A stretch of DNA of 64,000 bases from Prochlorococcus sp. AH-736-L23. GTDB taxonomy: Bacteria; Cyanobacteriota; Cyanobacteriia; PCC-6307; Cyanobiaceae. Below are positions 34,346-47,157 of the stretch, piece by piece. Under the pieces are notes generated by a model. The model was not told the origin of the DNA. It made no database searches and saw only the letters and a program-made list of their open reading frames with translations. Position 1 is the stretch's first letter, and each line of letters begins with the position of its first letter. The DNA is taken from NCBI GenBank assembly GCA_028141225.1, contig JAOIPS010000004.1, forward strand, positions 1-64,000, read 5' to 3'. Position numbers and translations under genes: made by a program.

Positions 34346-35507
34346 TCAAATCAGTACCTAATAATTCTGCCATAGCTTTCTGCTGAGGAGATGGCTCAGT
34401 CAAATCAGATCTTCTTGAATCTGCTATTAACCAATCTAAAGATGCATCTTGCAAATCAAAATGATCTCCATTTTTACCAACACAATATTTACCAAACACT
34501 AACTTATCCATAAGTCTTACACCTTTACCAATTTTAGAATAATCAAAGATAATTGAGTTATCTATAGTTGCGCCCTCGCAAATGCAACAACTTGGTCCAA
34601 TCATGGAAGGGCCAATAATAGTTGCTCCATCCTCGATCCTAGTCATACCTCCTATATAAACCGGCCCGGTAATATTAACCTTTTCCCAGTTGGCCGCTAC
34701 ATTCAAGCCGGTAAAAACTCCGGGTTTTATTTCCTTACCTGGTATTTGCACTTGTCTTACCTTACCTTGTAATACATTTCTAATAGCACTCCAATAATCA
34801 GGAACTTTTCCAATATCTACCCATTCAAAATCCATCGGTAATGCAAAAAATGGTAAATCCATTTCAACAAGTTTTGGAAAAAGATCAGCTCCAATATCAA
34901 ATTTCTCTGCTGAAGGTATGTAATTAAAAATTTCGGGTTCGAAAAGATAAATTCCTGTATTTATAGAGTCACTTAAAGCTTGATCAACTGTTGGCTTTTC
35001 CTGAAAAGCCTTTATTCTCCCATTTTCATCAGAAACTACAACACCGTAACTTGATACTTGATCTTTAGTTACCTTCTTTGTTATTAAGCTCGCAATAGCT
35101 CCTTTCTGCTTATGTTTTTTAACAGCTTGAGTTAAATCTAAATCAACTAAAGCATCACCACATAAAACAACAAAAGTTTCATCAAAGAAATTTTGAAAAT
35201 CCTGAATTTTTTTTAATCCTCCTGCAGATCCCAACGCATCACCTATTAATTCTCCATCTTCAATTCTTCCCTCAAAACTATAAGCAATTTCTACTCCAAA
35301 TCTTTGCCCATCTCTAAAATAATTTTCAATTTCTTCAGCAAGATGAGAAACATTTACCATTATTTCCTTAAAGTTATGTTCTCTCAAAAGTTCCAAGAGA
35401 AACTCCATAACAGGTTTTTGCAAAATCGGAATCATCGGTTTTGGAATAACATGAGTAATAGGCTGAACACGTGTACCTTTACCTGCTGCAAGTATCATTG
35501 CCTTCAT
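34329..35507 (-). CDS. NDP-sugar pyrophosphorylase / mannose-1-phosphate guanylyltransferase-like
   Basis: MILAAGKGTRVQPITHVIPKPMIPI, VLCGDALVDLDLT, left-handed beta-helix-like C-terminus. Confidence 0.9.
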   Translation of the reverse strand: MKAMILAAGKGTRVQPITHVIPKPMIPILQKPVMEFLLELLREHNFKEIMVNVSHLAEEIENYFRDGQRFGVEIAYSFEGRIEDGELIGDALGSAGGLKKIQDFQNFFDETFVVLCGDALVDLDLTQAVKKHKQKGAIASLITKKVTKDQVSSYGVVVSDENGRIKAFQEKPTVDQALSDSINTGIYLFEPEIFNYIPSAEKFDIGADLFPKLVEMDLPFFALPMDFEWVDIGKVPDYWSAIRNVLQGKVRQVQIPGKEIKPGVFTGLNVAANWEKVNITGPVYIGGMTRIEDGATIIGPSMIGPSCCICEGATIDNSIIFDYSKIGKGVRLMDKLVFGKYCVGKNGDHFDLQDASLDWLIADSRRSDLTEPSPQQKAMAELLGTDLINIPD

Positions 35508-35554
35508 AAATTCAAAACCATTTTTTAAAATTATACGTTATTACTATTAAGCCT

Positions 35555-36376
35555 CTAAGCAGCCGAAGAAGAGACATTACTTACCTCAAGATTTTCTATA
35601 GGCAGCTGTGCTGAGCCACCACCAGGTATTATTCTTTTAATTTGAATTGGACCATATAAGGAATTAATTTGTTTAATTTCAATTTTGTTTTCAGATAATA
35701 AAAATAACAAAGCCCAAAAAACTCCCAAACGATCTTTATCTAAATCATTTTTTACAACTGTTTGCCATTTTTTGACTAAATATTCAAAATCTGTCCATTG
35801 TAATGCTTTTTCCCATCCGTCAATAAATTTCCCTAAAGCTTTAGTTGTTTCTGGAAGTTTCTCACGATGTGCTAAAGATTTTACTTGAGAAATTAAAGCC
35901 TTATCAGAATATTTCTTATTTCTTTTTCTCTTCATAAGCAGAAGATCTTGGGTTTCTATAACTTCTGCTATGGACTCTAACTGACTTACAAGTTCTCCCA
36001 AGGTTGTTGTACGTTGTAGGATTGGCTGGGCAATTGATCTTCTCCTTAGATATTTTTCAGGATATTTTGGGATATCAAATTCTTTATCAATCCAATCTTG
36101 ATCATCCAATTCAAATTCATCTTCAAAATCAGAAGAATTTTCTTTGAAGACATCAGATTCCAAAACCTGGGCCTTAAGATTAACTAGTACGGAAGCCGCA
36201 AAAAACGCTTCGCTGGTCTCAGCTAAATCCTTCTGATATGAGATTTGACTATTTGAAGATTGATTAAAAGTATGTGAGTATTCCTCTAAAAAACTATCAA
36301 TTACACTTATTACATCAATATCCCATGGGTCAAGCTCACCTTTACCTGCGGCGTCTTGGAGAAACTTAATCAGCAA
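35555..36376 (-). CDS. scpA: Segregation and condensation protein A
   Basis: LDPWDIDVISVIDSFLEEY, AAEFFVAASVLVNLKAQVL-like region (EAFFAASVLVNLKAQVLES). Confidence 0.83.
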   Translation of the reverse strand: MLIKFLQDAAGKGELDPWDIDVISVIDSFLEEYSHTFNQSSNSQISYQKDLAETSEAFFAASVLVNLKAQVLESDVFKENSSDFEDEFELDDQDWIDKEFDIPKYPEKYLRRRSIAQPILQRTTTLGELVSQLESIAEVIETQDLLLMKRKRNKKYSDKALISQVKSLAHREKLPETTKALGKFIDGWEKALQWTDFEYLVKKWQTVVKNDLDKDRLGVFWALLFLLSENKIEIKQINSLYGPIQIKRIIPGGGSAQLPIENLEVSNVSSSAA

Positions 36377-36499
36377 TCTAGGGCCTAATTGTTGCCTATC
36401 GTTAGGATTGAAATAAGATATTTTGAGATAGAGAAAATCTACTCACAAGATATCTTTTAATTTATTTAATGCCAAATAATATTGCGTTAATTTTAAAAA

Positions 36500-38140
36500 T
36501 TATATTTTTGGAGCTTTTATTATGTCATTTGTTTTAGTTCCTGAAAAAATATTTGTTTTGACAGTACCTTTAACTGCAGTTAAATCTCGATCGACCAAAT
36601 TATTAATAGATGCAATATAACTTTCAGTAATTAATCTTGGGTATAAACCTATTCCAATAATCGGTAAAAGTAAACAGGCAATAATATAAATTTCCCTCGG
36701 CTCAGCATCTATAAGTTTTCGTTCTTCGATTAATTTAGGATTTTCTTTACCAAAGAAAATTTCTCTTAACATTGAAAGTAAATAAATAGGAGTAAGTATT
36801 ACACCAATAGCTGCTAAAGAGGCCATCACTACCCTAAACGGAAGTGTATACACTTCATCAGTAACAAATCCTGTAAATACCATCAATTCGGAAACAAATC
36901 CACTCATACCAGGTAAAGCTAGAGAAGCCAGGGAGCAAGCAGTCCATAGGGCAAACATGATTCTCATTTTTTGTCCTACACCACTCATTTCATCAAGTTT
37001 AAGAGTCTTTGTTCTGTCATAGGTAGCACCAACAAGAAAAAATAAACTCGCACCGATTAATCCATGACTAACCATTTGCAGCATAGCTCCGCTTGTTCCA
37101 AGGCTACTAAAACTCCCTATTCCAATAAGAACAAAACCCATATGACTTATCGAACTGTATGCAATTTTTCTTTTAAGATTTCTTTGAGCAAAAGAAGTTA
37201 ATGCAGCATAAATTATATTAACTACCCCTAGAACTATTAATAATGGGGCAAATTGAGCATGAGCAATGGGTAATAATTGTGCATTAAATCTTAAAAGAGC
37301 ATATCCTCCCATCTTTAATAAAATCCCTGCTAGAAGCATATGAACTGGAGCTGTAGCCTCGCCATGAGCATCTGGAAGCCAAGTATGAAGGGGGACTATT
37401 GGGAGTTTAACTCCAAATGCAATTAAAAGACCTATGTAACATAATATTTGGAATTTTTGACTAAAATCTTGTGCTGCCAAGTGAGAAAACTCAAAGTTAG
37501 GAATTTCTGTACCATAGAAACCCATTGCTAACGCTGCAAGAAGAATGAAGATAGAACTGCCAGCTGTATAAATAATGAATTTTGTTGCTGCATATTGTCG
37601 ATTTTTGCCACCCCATATAGCCAGTAATAAATAAACGGGAATTAACTCAAGTTCCCAAGTTAGAAAGAATAAAAGCATATCTTGTACGGCAAACACAGCG
37701 ATTTGCCCTCCATCCATAACCAATATCAAAAAGAAAAATAACTTTGGTTTGAACTTGACTGGCCATGCAGCAAGAACTGCTAAAGCAGTTATAAAACTAG
37801 TCAATAATATTAACGGCATAGAAATGCCATCAGCGCCAACAGACCAAGTAAGACCTAAATCAGGGAGCCAACTAATCTTTTCTTTAAGTTGAACATTTTC
37901 ATTACTAATATCAAAGCCATTTATATATGAACCTACAGTTATTAAAAAAGTAATTAATGCAATAGATAATGCAAACCATCTAACCTCTTTGCCATCGCCT
38001 TTATCTGGGATAAAAGGTATCACAAATGCACTACCAATTGGGAATAAAATTGAAGCAGATAACCAAGGAAAATTAGACAATCCAGCTCCCAAAGTTCCCA
38101 ACATTTGTGTTGCAAAATGTGTATAAAAATAAGTACTCAA
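36500..38140 (-). CDS. ndhD: NAD(P)H-quinone oxidoreductase chain 4
   Basis: NuoM-like: [50 protein letters not shown]. Confidence 0.95.
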   Translation of the reverse strand: MSTYFYTHFATQMLGTLGAGLSNFPWLSASILFPIGSAFVIPFIPDKGDGKEVRWFALSIALITFLITVGSYINGFDISNENVQLKEKISWLPDLGLTWSVGADGISMPLILLTSFITALAVLAAWPVKFKPKLFFFLILVMDGGQIAVFAVQDMLLFFLTWELELIPVYLLLAIWGGKNRQYAATKFIIYTAGSSIFILLAALAMGFYGTEIPNFEFSHLAAQDFSQKFQILCYIGLLIAFGVKLPIVPLHTWLPDAHGEATAPVHMLLAGILLKMGGYALLRFNAQLLPIAHAQFAPLLIVLGVVNIIYAALTSFAQRNLKRKIAYSSISHMGFVLIGIGSFSSLGTSGAMLQMVSHGLIGASLFFLVGATYDRTKTLKLDEMSGVGQKMRIMFALWTACSLASLALPGMSGFVSELMVFTGFVTDEVYTLPFRVVMASLAAIGVILTPIYLLSMLREIFFGKENPKLIEERKLIDAEPREIYIIACLLLPIIGIGLYPRLITESYIASINNLVDRDLTAVKGTVKTNIFSGTKTNDIIKAPKI

Positions 38141-38225
38141 ATTAATAAGAAATTTATCTTAAATAAAGTCTAGAAATTTTCTGTATTTTTTCACCCCAAT
38201 GAACAGTGAAGACACACAATTGTAA

Positions 38226-40247
38226 TTAAGATACTTGAGGAGATTGAAAACCAAATATAGCAACTAGTAAAATAACGCCTCCAAAAACAATAAGCGCATA
38301 AAATTGAGCCCTACCAGTCTCAAAATATTTTAAACCTTCTCCACTGCCTAAAGTTACAAGTCCAGTAAGATTCACGACACCATCAACAACCTTGGAATCA
38401 ACCTCTAAAACTTCTTTGGCAAGTTTTCTACTACCCTTAACAAAAAGTTTTTCATTAATATCATCCAGATACCATTTATTGGATAAAAATCGGTTGATGC
38501 TAGGAAACTTTTCAGCAAATAAAACTGATAAATTAATTTTTTTCACAAAATACGCCTGATAAGCAATGATGATTCCAGCTGATGCAATAAGTACTGAAGC
38601 AAGTGCTAAAGGCAAAAATTCTTTTATTTCGAAAGCTTTTGCAGCAGTCTCTGCTTCTTCAGGATCTAGTAAATTTGCAATTTTGCTATCCCATGGAAGT
38701 CCCATAAAACCAATTATTACAGACGGTACAGCTAGAAATACCAAGGGAAATGTCATTGACCAGGGTGACTCATGAATAGAGCCATGTTCTTCATGCTCTT
38801 CTTCATTTTCTTCATCGAGGTTTGTTTGGGAGGCTGTAAGAAGCTCTTTTTGCAATTCTTTATTCTCCCCTCTGAAATCTCCTTCAAATGTCAAGAAATA
38901 AAGCCTAAACATATAAAAAGCAGTCATACCAGCTGTTAGAAGTCCTATGAACCAAAAAGCTGGAAATGATATAAAAGCATTTCCGAGTATCTCATCTTTA
39001 CTCCAAAAACCTGCCAATGGTGGAATTCCACTAATTGCTACACAACCTATGAAAAATGTTGTTGATGTATAAGGCATTTTTTTTCGTAAACCGCCCATCA
39101 ATCTCATATCTTGAGCTAATACAGGCTTATGGCCAACTACTTCTTCCATAGCATGTATTACTGAACCAGATCCCAAAAATAGCATTGCTTTAAAGCAAGC
39201 ATGAGTCACTAAATGAAAAATTCCTGCTATTGGTGCTCCACAACCCATTGCGAGCATCATATACCCAAGCTGAGAAACTGTGCTATAAGCTAAACCTTTT
39301 TTTAAATCCATTTGGGTCAAAGCTATAGAGGCTCCTAAAAAACAAGTAATGGTACCAACTAAAGCAATTATGAACTGAATAGAGGGGAATATTGAGTATA
39401 AAGGTTGTAGTCTTGCTACAAGAAATATTCCTGCTGCAACCATTGTTGCAGCATGGATAAGTGCAGAAATAGGTGTAGGGCCTTCCATCGCATCAGGTAA
39501 CCACACATGAAGAGGAAACTGAGCAGATTTAGCCATTGGCCCTAAAAAAACTAAAAAACAAAGTAATAAAGCAGCCCAAATGGGAATCGAATTATCAGAT
39601 ATTGATTGAGAAATTCCAGTAGCTATTTCATTAAAATCAAAACTATTCGTTGCCCAAAATAGGCCAAGAATTCCAAGTAATAACCCAAAATCTCCTACTC
39701 TATTAACAACAAAAGCTTTTTGTGCAGCGTGTGCAGCGCCATCCCTGTCATACCAAAAACCAACTAATAAATAAGAACACATCCCAACTAATTCCCAAAA
39801 AACATAAATTTCTAGTAGGTTCGGACTAACTATTAATCCCATCATTGAACTACTAAATAATGCTAAATATGTAAAAAATCTGACATAACCTTTATCATGT
39901 GTCATGTAACCATGAGAATAAATCATTACCAGCAAAGTTATTGTAGTTACTAAAGCAAGCATTACACTCCCCAAAGGATCAAGGACAAATCCCATAGGAA
40001 TAGTGAAATCCCCAGCATTAGCCCATACAAATAATTTTTCTACTGATTGATAACCATTAATTTGTTCAATTAAAGCTTTATAACTAATTACCGCAGAAAT
40101 CCCAACGAAAGAAATCAGTCCTACAGAAACAATTTCTCTTGAATTATTAATTTTCTCATTGATGCTTATTAGTCCTAAGCCAGAAAGCACTGCTCCAATA
40201 AGTGGGAAAACAGGAATCAACCAGGCAATTTCTGAAGCTTGTGGCAT
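38226..40247 (-). CDS. ndhF: NAD(P)H-quinone oxidoreductase chain 5
   Basis: NuoL-like: LPDAMEGPTPISALIHAATMVAAGIFLVARLQPLY, FFIGCVAISGIPPLAGFWSKDEIL. Confidence 0.97.
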   Translation of the reverse strand: MPQASEIAWLIPVFPLIGAVLSGLGLISINEKINNSREIVSVGLISFVGISAVISYKALIEQINGYQSVEKLFVWANAGDFTIPMGFVLDPLGSVMLALVTTITLLVMIYSHGYMTHDKGYVRFFTYLALFSSSMMGLIVSPNLLEIYVFWELVGMCSYLLVGFWYDRDGAAHAAQKAFVVNRVGDFGLLLGILGLFWATNSFDFNEIATGISQSISDNSIPIWAALLLCFLVFLGPMAKSAQFPLHVWLPDAMEGPTPISALIHAATMVAAGIFLVARLQPLYSIFPSIQFIIALVGTITCFLGASIALTQMDLKKGLAYSTVSQLGYMMLAMGCGAPIAGIFHLVTHACFKAMLFLGSGSVIHAMEEVVGHKPVLAQDMRLMGGLRKKMPYTSTTFFIGCVAISGIPPLAGFWSKDEILGNAFISFPAFWFIGLLTAGMTAFYMFRLYFLTFEGDFRGENKELQKELLTASQTNLDEENEEEHEEHGSIHESPWSMTFPLVFLAVPSVIIGFMGLPWDSKIANLLDPEEAETAAKAFEIKEFLPLALASVLIASAGIIIAYQAYFVKKINLSVLFAEKFPSINRFLSNKWYLDDINEKLFVKGSRKLAKEVLEVDSKVVDGVVNLTGLVTLGSGEGLKYFETGRAQFYALIVFGGVILLVAIFGFQSPQVS

Positions 40248-40280
40248 TTTTTAAAGTACTTATGTTTTGATTTTAAACTG

Positions 40281-41009
40281 TCAATTGAAAAATTCAGACA
40301 AAAATGATGAATTAAATGTTTTAACAGCAATATTTATATATTGATGAGACCACCAAAGTACGCTTATTGCAATTAATATACCAAATTGAGATAACCTAAA
40401 AAATTCCTTAATCTTAAATTCTTGCCTACCCTCAAGAATTGCCATGAAAGGAATTATGGAAGTATTTTTTTTAAAATTTTCAAATTCTTCTCCAAATCTA
40501 TTTGCTAATCTCTTGTCACCATGCCAAATTGCAAAAAGATGATGCAAAACTAAGCCAATAGAAGTTACTAGTGTGAATGATGTACCAATCCATAAAGTAT
40601 GCGCAAAACACCAAATTATCTGTCCAAATGCTTGTGGATGTCTTGTGATTCGCATTATCCCAGTTCCATAGATTCGTACTTTAGGTTTTAAAACCGAAGG
40701 AATTTCTAGCAAATTGTAAGTAGCGGGATATAAAAATAAAAAACTTATTGCAGTTAATATCCATACGACCATAAAAACAAAATTATTGCCCTGTAAATTC
40801 CATAATCTGATTCCATCGTATCTATGAGCCAAAAAATAGCTAATCAAGATAATTGCAGATGGCAAACTTAAAAAAACAAAACATAACCGCCATAATCTTG
40901 GACCCATAATAGATTCTGCTTTGATTCTTAAAGCAGCTCCCCCACTATGAATTACCGCAAAAATCAAAATCAAAAGTAAGATAATTAGGGAAGTTTTATG
41001 AGTCTCCAT
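40281..41009 (-). CDS. NnrU-family membrane protein
   Basis: IHSGGAALR, RITRHPQAFGQIIWCFAHTLWIG, GDKRLANRFGEEFENFKKNTS. Confidence 0.8.
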   Translation of the reverse strand: METHKTSLIILLLILIFAVIHSGGAALRIKAESIMGPRLWRLCFVFLSLPSAIILISYFLAHRYDGIRLWNLQGNNFVFMVVWILTAISFLFLYPATYNLLEIPSVLKPKVRIYGTGIMRITRHPQAFGQIIWCFAHTLWIGTSFTLVTSIGLVLHHLFAIWHGDKRLANRFGEEFENFKKNTSIIPFMAILEGRQEFKIKEFFRLSQFGILIAISVLWWSHQYINIAVKTFNSSFLSEFFN

Positions 41010-41092
41010 ATATTTAAAATGTTCAAATAATTTTTGTTCTTAACAAGAGTGCTTCTAAGCATTAGAATTATAAGAAATTGTAGGCATAATAG

Positions 41093-42037
41093 ATGCCAGA
41101 ATTACCATTTACACTCGATCAATTAAGAATATTAAAAGCTATAGCAGCTCAAGGAAGTTTTAAAAAAGCTGCAGATCTCCTATATGTAACCCAACCTGCC
41201 GTGAGTTTACAAATACAAAATTTAGAAAAACAACTTGAAATCACAATTTTCGACAGAGGTGGTAGGAAGGCTTTATTGACTGAAGCAGGGAGACTATTAC
41301 TTGAATATTGTGAACGAATTTTGAATCAATGCGACGAAGCATGCAAAGCTATTGAAGATTTAAATAGCTTAAAAGGTGGAACTCTTGTAATTGGAGCGAG
41401 CCAAACAACCGGTACCTATTTAATGCCTAGAATGATAGGACTTTTTAGACAAAAATACCCTGATGTATCTGTTCAACTTCAAGTTCATAGCACGAGAAGA
41501 ACTGGTTGGAGTGTGGCCAATGGACAAATTGATTTAGCCATTATTGGCGGACAATTATCTGGAGATTTGGAAAATTTGCTACAAGTAATTCCATATGCCA
41601 CTGATGAGTTGGCATTAGTCTTACCATCTAAACATCCACTTTCGTCCAAAAAAGAGCTTCTAAAAGAAGACTTATACAAATTAAATTTTGTAACATTAGA
41701 CTCACAATCTACAACAAGAAAAGTTGTTGACAAACTTCTGCAAGATTCTGGGCTTGATATTCAAAGATTAAAAATTGAGATGGAACTTAACTCTCTTGAA
41801 GCAATCAAGAATGCAGTTCAATCAGGTTTAGGGGCTTCCTTTTTGCCTGTTGTTTCTATTGAAAGAGAATTATCGGCTGGAACAATTCACAAAGCATTCA
41901 TTGCTGATTTAGAGGTAAAAAGAGAACTTAAATTAATTACTAATCCGTCAAGATATACATCAAGAGCATCAGAAGTATTTAAGAAAAACATTCTCCCACA
42001 ATTTGCTAGTTTAGAAAGCCCTTTGAGGCATATATAA
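41093..42037 (+). CDS. rbcR: LysR-type transcriptional regulator, RbcR/Ycf30-like
   Basis: [59 protein letters not shown]. Confidence 0.88.
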   Translation: MPELPFTLDQLRILKAIAAQGSFKKAADLLYVTQPAVSLQIQNLEKQLEITIFDRGGRKALLTEAGRLLLEYCERILNQCDEACKAIEDLNSLKGGTLVIGASQTTGTYLMPRMIGLFRQKYPDVSVQLQVHSTRRTGWSVANGQIDLAIIGGQLSGDLENLLQVIPYATDELALVLPSKHPLSSKKELLKEDLYKLNFVTLDSQSTTRKVVDKLLQDSGLDIQRLKIEMELNSLEAIKNAVQSGLGASFLPVVSIERELSAGTIHKAFIADLEVKRELKLITNPSRYTSRASEVFKKNILPQFASLESPLRHI

Positions 42038-42043
42038 TTTGGA

Positions 42044-42667
42044 TCAAAACTGAATTGCTTCTCTATTAATACCTATCCCGCCGTCTTCAGCTTGTCCATC
42101 ACCTTTTATTATAAATTTATTTTCATTTACATCAGTCTGATAAACGCACTTAACTATTGGCTTATCTCTTATAGAACCAATATAAGCAAAAGTATTCATC
42201 CTTTGCTTACATTCTCTTACATCTTCATTACTAATTGCGCCCTCTTTTTGTAGCACTGTCCAATTCTCTCTTCTAATAACACACCCTGGTTGAAGAGCTG
42301 GTTGCGTTACAAAACTCGTAGATGGATTCAGAGTCGTATACATTTCAACATCAATCACAAAAGCACTAGCTCCCCATTGTCTGCAAAATTCAGGATCTGG
42401 AACAGCCATATCTAATTGTTGTTGACTTGCTATATTGCCCTGCCCGCCATCAGTTGTACTGGTAATAGCGCTCCCAATACCAACTCCTAAAATTAATACT
42501 CCAGCAAGTACAGCAATGGTTCCTGTACTAAAGTTGATCTTTTGTTCAGAAGAAGCAGGCAATCTATTGCTTCTTTTACCATACGGATCCCTGTCATTTG
42601 GATTTGGTGGATAATAACTTCTATCTGAGCCTCTTCTTGGCCTTCTATTTGAAGATGATCTATTCAT
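42044..42667 (-). CDS. DUF3172 membrane-anchored protein
   Basis: Basic disordered N-terminus, one TM segment, then [28 protein letters not shown]. Confidence 0.7.
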   Translation of the reverse strand: MNRSSSNRRPRRGSDRSYYPPNPNDRDPYGKRSNRLPASSEQKINFSTGTIAVLAGVLILGVGIGSAITSTTDGGQGNIASQQQLDMAVPDPEFCRQWGASAFVIDVEMYTTLNPSTSFVTQPALQPGCVIRRENWTVLQKEGAISNEDVRECKQRMNTFAYIGSIRDKPIVKCVYQTDVNENKFIIKGDGQAEDGGIGINREAIQF

Positions 42668-43011
42668 AGCACTTCATTTGTCTTTGGTAAGCCCATTGAA
42701 TAATTCATTACTCTACAATCAGGGTTATAGCTAAGCTGACCATTTTGAAGCAAAAACTTAATCAAACCTTCAATTTCTGATCCTATTTTTCGAAGTTCAT
42801 AATCATCTAAATCTTTTCCTGCTCTTTCTTTTATTAATTCATTGAATTTTTCATTTATTTTGTTTAGAGAATCTTCGTTCCAAATAAATTCGTTATCAGG
42901 ATCTAAATCAAGAGTTAGTTTATTGGGATGAAACTTTAATTCCTCATCTACCACTTCGGCAGTAAAAATTCTTACATGCCTAGTAGTCGATTTTAAAAGC
43001 ATTTTTTCCAT
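42664..43011 (-). CDS. ndhM: NAD(P)H-quinone oxidoreductase subunit M
   Basis: [40 protein letters not shown]; 4-nt overlap with the downstream gene. Confidence 0.92.
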   Translation of the reverse strand: MEKMLLKSTTRHVRIFTAEVVDEELKFHPNKLTLDLDPDNEFIWNEDSLNKINEKFNELIKERAGKDLDDYELRKIGSEIEGLIKFLLQNGQLSYNPDCRVMNYSMGLPKTNEVL

Positions 43012-43059
43012 AATTTTACGAAATAATCAACGAAAAAAACTATTATGTTCTAACTTTAA

Positions 43060-44502
<1,443 letters not shown>

Positions 44503-44542
44503 GATTTACATTCCAGTAATTTAAAAATTCATCTAAAACTTT

Positions 44543-45451
44543 TTGAAAAATTCAATTTCTCAACTAGATCAAGCATACGAGATATGCCGAAAAGAAACCC
44601 AAAAATGGGCTAAAACTTTTTACTTGGGAACCCTTCTGCTACCTGTAGAAAAAAGAAAAGCTATTTGGGCTATTTATGTTTGGTGTAGAAGAACAGATGA
44701 AATAATGGATAGCTTAGAAGCTTCAACTAAATCGCAAGATGAACTTGAAGAAAATTTAAATACATGGGAAGAAAATACAAAGAATGTTTTTAAAGGCAAC
44801 ATTAAATCGGAATTAGATGCCGTTTTACTAGACACCATCGAAAAATATCCACAAAGTATTCAACCTTATCTAGACATGATAGATGGCCAGAGAATGGATC
44901 TTAATAAATTTAGATACAAAGATTTTGATGAATTACAACTCTATTGTTATAGAGTCGCAGGGACAGTTGGTTTGATGACTCAGAATGTCATGGGGATTGA
45001 TAGTGCTTACACATCCGCTCCATGGAGTGCCAAACCTGACCCCTCAGAAGCCGCTATAGCTTTAGGTATAGCTAATCAATTAACAAATATATTAAGAGAT
45101 GTCGGCGAAGATAGGCAAAGAGGTAGGATTTATCTTCCTCAAGAAGATATTGAAAAATTTAATTATTCTGAAGAAAAACTTTTAAAAGGTGAAATAAACA
45201 AACAATGGAAAGCACTAATGAAATTTCAATTAACCAGGGCTCGCGATTGGTTCCAGAAATCTGAAGATGGAATCAAATGGTTATCTTCTGACGCAAGATG
45301 GCCTGTATGGACATCCTTACGTCTTTACAGAGGAATATTAGATTCTATAGAAAGATTAGACTATGATGTCTTTAACAATAGAGCTTTTGTAAAAAATTCA
45401 GTAAAAGCTTTTGAAATTCCTATATCTTTTTTAATTTCTCGAATTAAATGA
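44543..45451 (+). CDS. crtB: Phytoene synthase
   Basis: AIWAIYVWCRRTDEIMD, YCYRVAGTVGLM, ANQLTNILRDVGEDRQRGRIYLPQED. Confidence 0.96.
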   Translation: MKNSISQLDQAYEICRKETQKWAKTFYLGTLLLPVEKRKAIWAIYVWCRRTDEIMDSLEASTKSQDELEENLNTWEENTKNVFKGNIKSELDAVLLDTIEKYPQSIQPYLDMIDGQRMDLNKFRYKDFDELQLYCYRVAGTVGLMTQNVMGIDSAYTSAPWSAKPDPSEAAIALGIANQLTNILRDVGEDRQRGRIYLPQEDIEKFNYSEEKLLKGEINKQWKALMKFQLTRARDWFQKSEDGIKWLSSDARWPVWTSLRLYRGILDSIERLDYDVFNNRAFVKNSVKAFEIPISFLISRIK

Positions 45452-45871
45452 CTAAGCAGGAGTCTTCTGATTAGCCAATAAATCTTTTAATTTAGATAGT
45501 TCTCCTGCCCATCTTGGATCAGGAGCTTCTAAATTAGGAGCATCACTGTGAACAATTTTCTTAAAGTCTTTCCTCTTCTTATTCTTATTTGATTTTCCAC
45601 TATTTCTTTTATTTGAAGCAGAATCTTTCTTTTCTGATAGCTCTACTCTTAATTTAGAACCATTAAATTCAAAACCATTTAATTTTTGAATTAATAAATT
45701 AGCATTATCTTCATTATTAGAAGTCGCAAAACCAAACCCCCTGCATTCCTTAGTTTCCTTATCTAAAACTGCTTTAAACCTAATCGAGTCAGAAACTGAC
45801 TTTAAAAGTGTATCAAATTCTTTTGGATTAAATCCTTGTGGTAAGTTGCCAATGTAAATGCGAATACTCAT
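45452..45871 (-). CDS. RRM-type RNA-binding protein
   Basis: IRIYIGNLPQGF (RNP2) and KECRGFGFATS (RNP1); basic Lys/Asn linker. Confidence 0.93.
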   Translation of the reverse strand: MSIRIYIGNLPQGFNPKEFDTLLKSVSDSIRFKAVLDKETKECRGFGFATSNNEDNANLLIQKLNGFEFNGSKLRVELSEKKDSASNKRNSGKSNKNKKRKDFKKIVHSDAPNLEAPDPRWAGELSKLKDLLANQKTPA

Positions 45872-45929
45872 AAATTTTTAAAAATGATTTTTAAGTCTGA
45901 ACTTTTAAACAAAACTAAGCTATGTGTAT

Positions 45930-47147
45930 TTAATCACATTTTGGCGCATTTTGTTCAATCCATAGCTTTGCTTTATAAATAGCTTCATCAAAATTATTTA
46001 ATCTGTTATATGCAAGTTCTTTAGAAAGATACTGTAAAAGCTCTCCCAAGATAGGTCCATCCTTGATTTCCAAATTTTTTTTAATTACATCACCATTAAC
46101 TAAGTTTGAGGGATGAAATAATTTATCATCGTTGTCACGCCATCTATTAAGCCAATCTAATTGTAAGTTTTGAGGTAAATAAAAAATAAAAGATGGCAGA
46201 AACATTTCTAATTCTTGATGTAATTTAAATCTGTCAAATTCATCTAACTGAGAGATATTTTTGTTTTTCAAGAAAAGGTGCCATTTTCGCAATAACTTAG
46301 TTTTTGCAATATCAGCTTTACTAAATTTCAGTTTCTCTAAAGTTACAACATCTAAGATTTGAGCAATAAAAAATGATGGCAAATATTTATCTTTTTCTTC
46401 CTGATCAAGTTCTCCATAATTAATTTTCTCTAAATCCAAAAAAAAAGAATCTTCAAATAAATTTTCAGTATCAAATATATTTAATTTCTTTATCAACAAT
46501 ACTGCATCAATAGCATTTGTTCCATTTACTATTTTTTGTATTTCATAAGTAATTCTCTCTTTTGCGACAAGATATAAGTTCCCTTTATTTTTTTTTATAA
46601 AATCAACTAATCTTAAATCAATTTTAAAATTCAATTCTGAAACAAATCGAAAACATCTTAAAATTCGTAATGGATCATTTAATAAATTGTTTTCAGAATG
46701 AGTTCTAAGCAAAGAAATCTCAAGATCTTTAAGACCATTTAATGGATCAAACAAACTCTTCTTATCAAATAAAAAAGCAATTGAATTGATCGAAAAGTCT
46801 CTAGAACATAAATCTCCTTCTATGGAAGATGAAACTTGATTAGCAATATCAATATAAATATTATTAAGAATAATTCTTACTACTTCTCTTTTTTTATCTA
46901 AAATTATAAATTTTGATCCAATATTATCTGCAATCTTTTTACCAATTTCAATTGCATTTAAAGGTACCACAATATCAATATCTAACTTTTCAGTTTTTCT
47001 TCCCAAAATAATATCTCTTATATAACCACCCACCAAATATGATCCTTTAGGTAAAAAACCTAAGATTAAATCCAAATTATGAAATTTTATACTTGTTTCT
47101 AATTCATCAATTATTAGTGTATGATCTGTGTGAAAGCTATTTTTCAT
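45930..47147 (-). CDS. cca: CCA tRNA nucleotidyltransferase / polyA polymerase family
   Basis: LPKGSYLVGGYIRDIILGRKTEKLDIDIVV, RDFSINSIAF, DPLRILRCFRFVSEL. Start placed at the ATG of MKNSFHTDHT because the longer ORF start would run into ycf34. Confidence 0.88.
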   Translation of the reverse strand: MKNSFHTDHTLIIDELETSIKFHNLDLILGFLPKGSYLVGGYIRDIILGRKTEKLDIDIVVPLNAIEIGKKIADNIGSKFIILDKKREVVRIILNNIYIDIANQVSSSIEGDLCSRDFSINSIAFLFDKKSLFDPLNGLKDLEISLLRTHSENNLLNDPLRILRCFRFVSELNFKIDLRLVDFIKKNKGNLYLVAKERITYEIQKIVNGTNAIDAVLLIKKLNIFDTENLFEDSFFLDLEKINYGELDQEEKDKYLPSFFIAQILDVVTLEKLKFSKADIAKTKLLRKWHLFLKNKNISQLDEFDRFKLHQELEMFLPSFIFYLPQNLQLDWLNRWRDNDDKLFHPSNLVNGDVIKKNLEIKDGPILGELLQYLSKELAYNRLNNFDEAIYKAKLWIEQNAPKCD

Positions 47148-47157
47148 ATTATTTATT

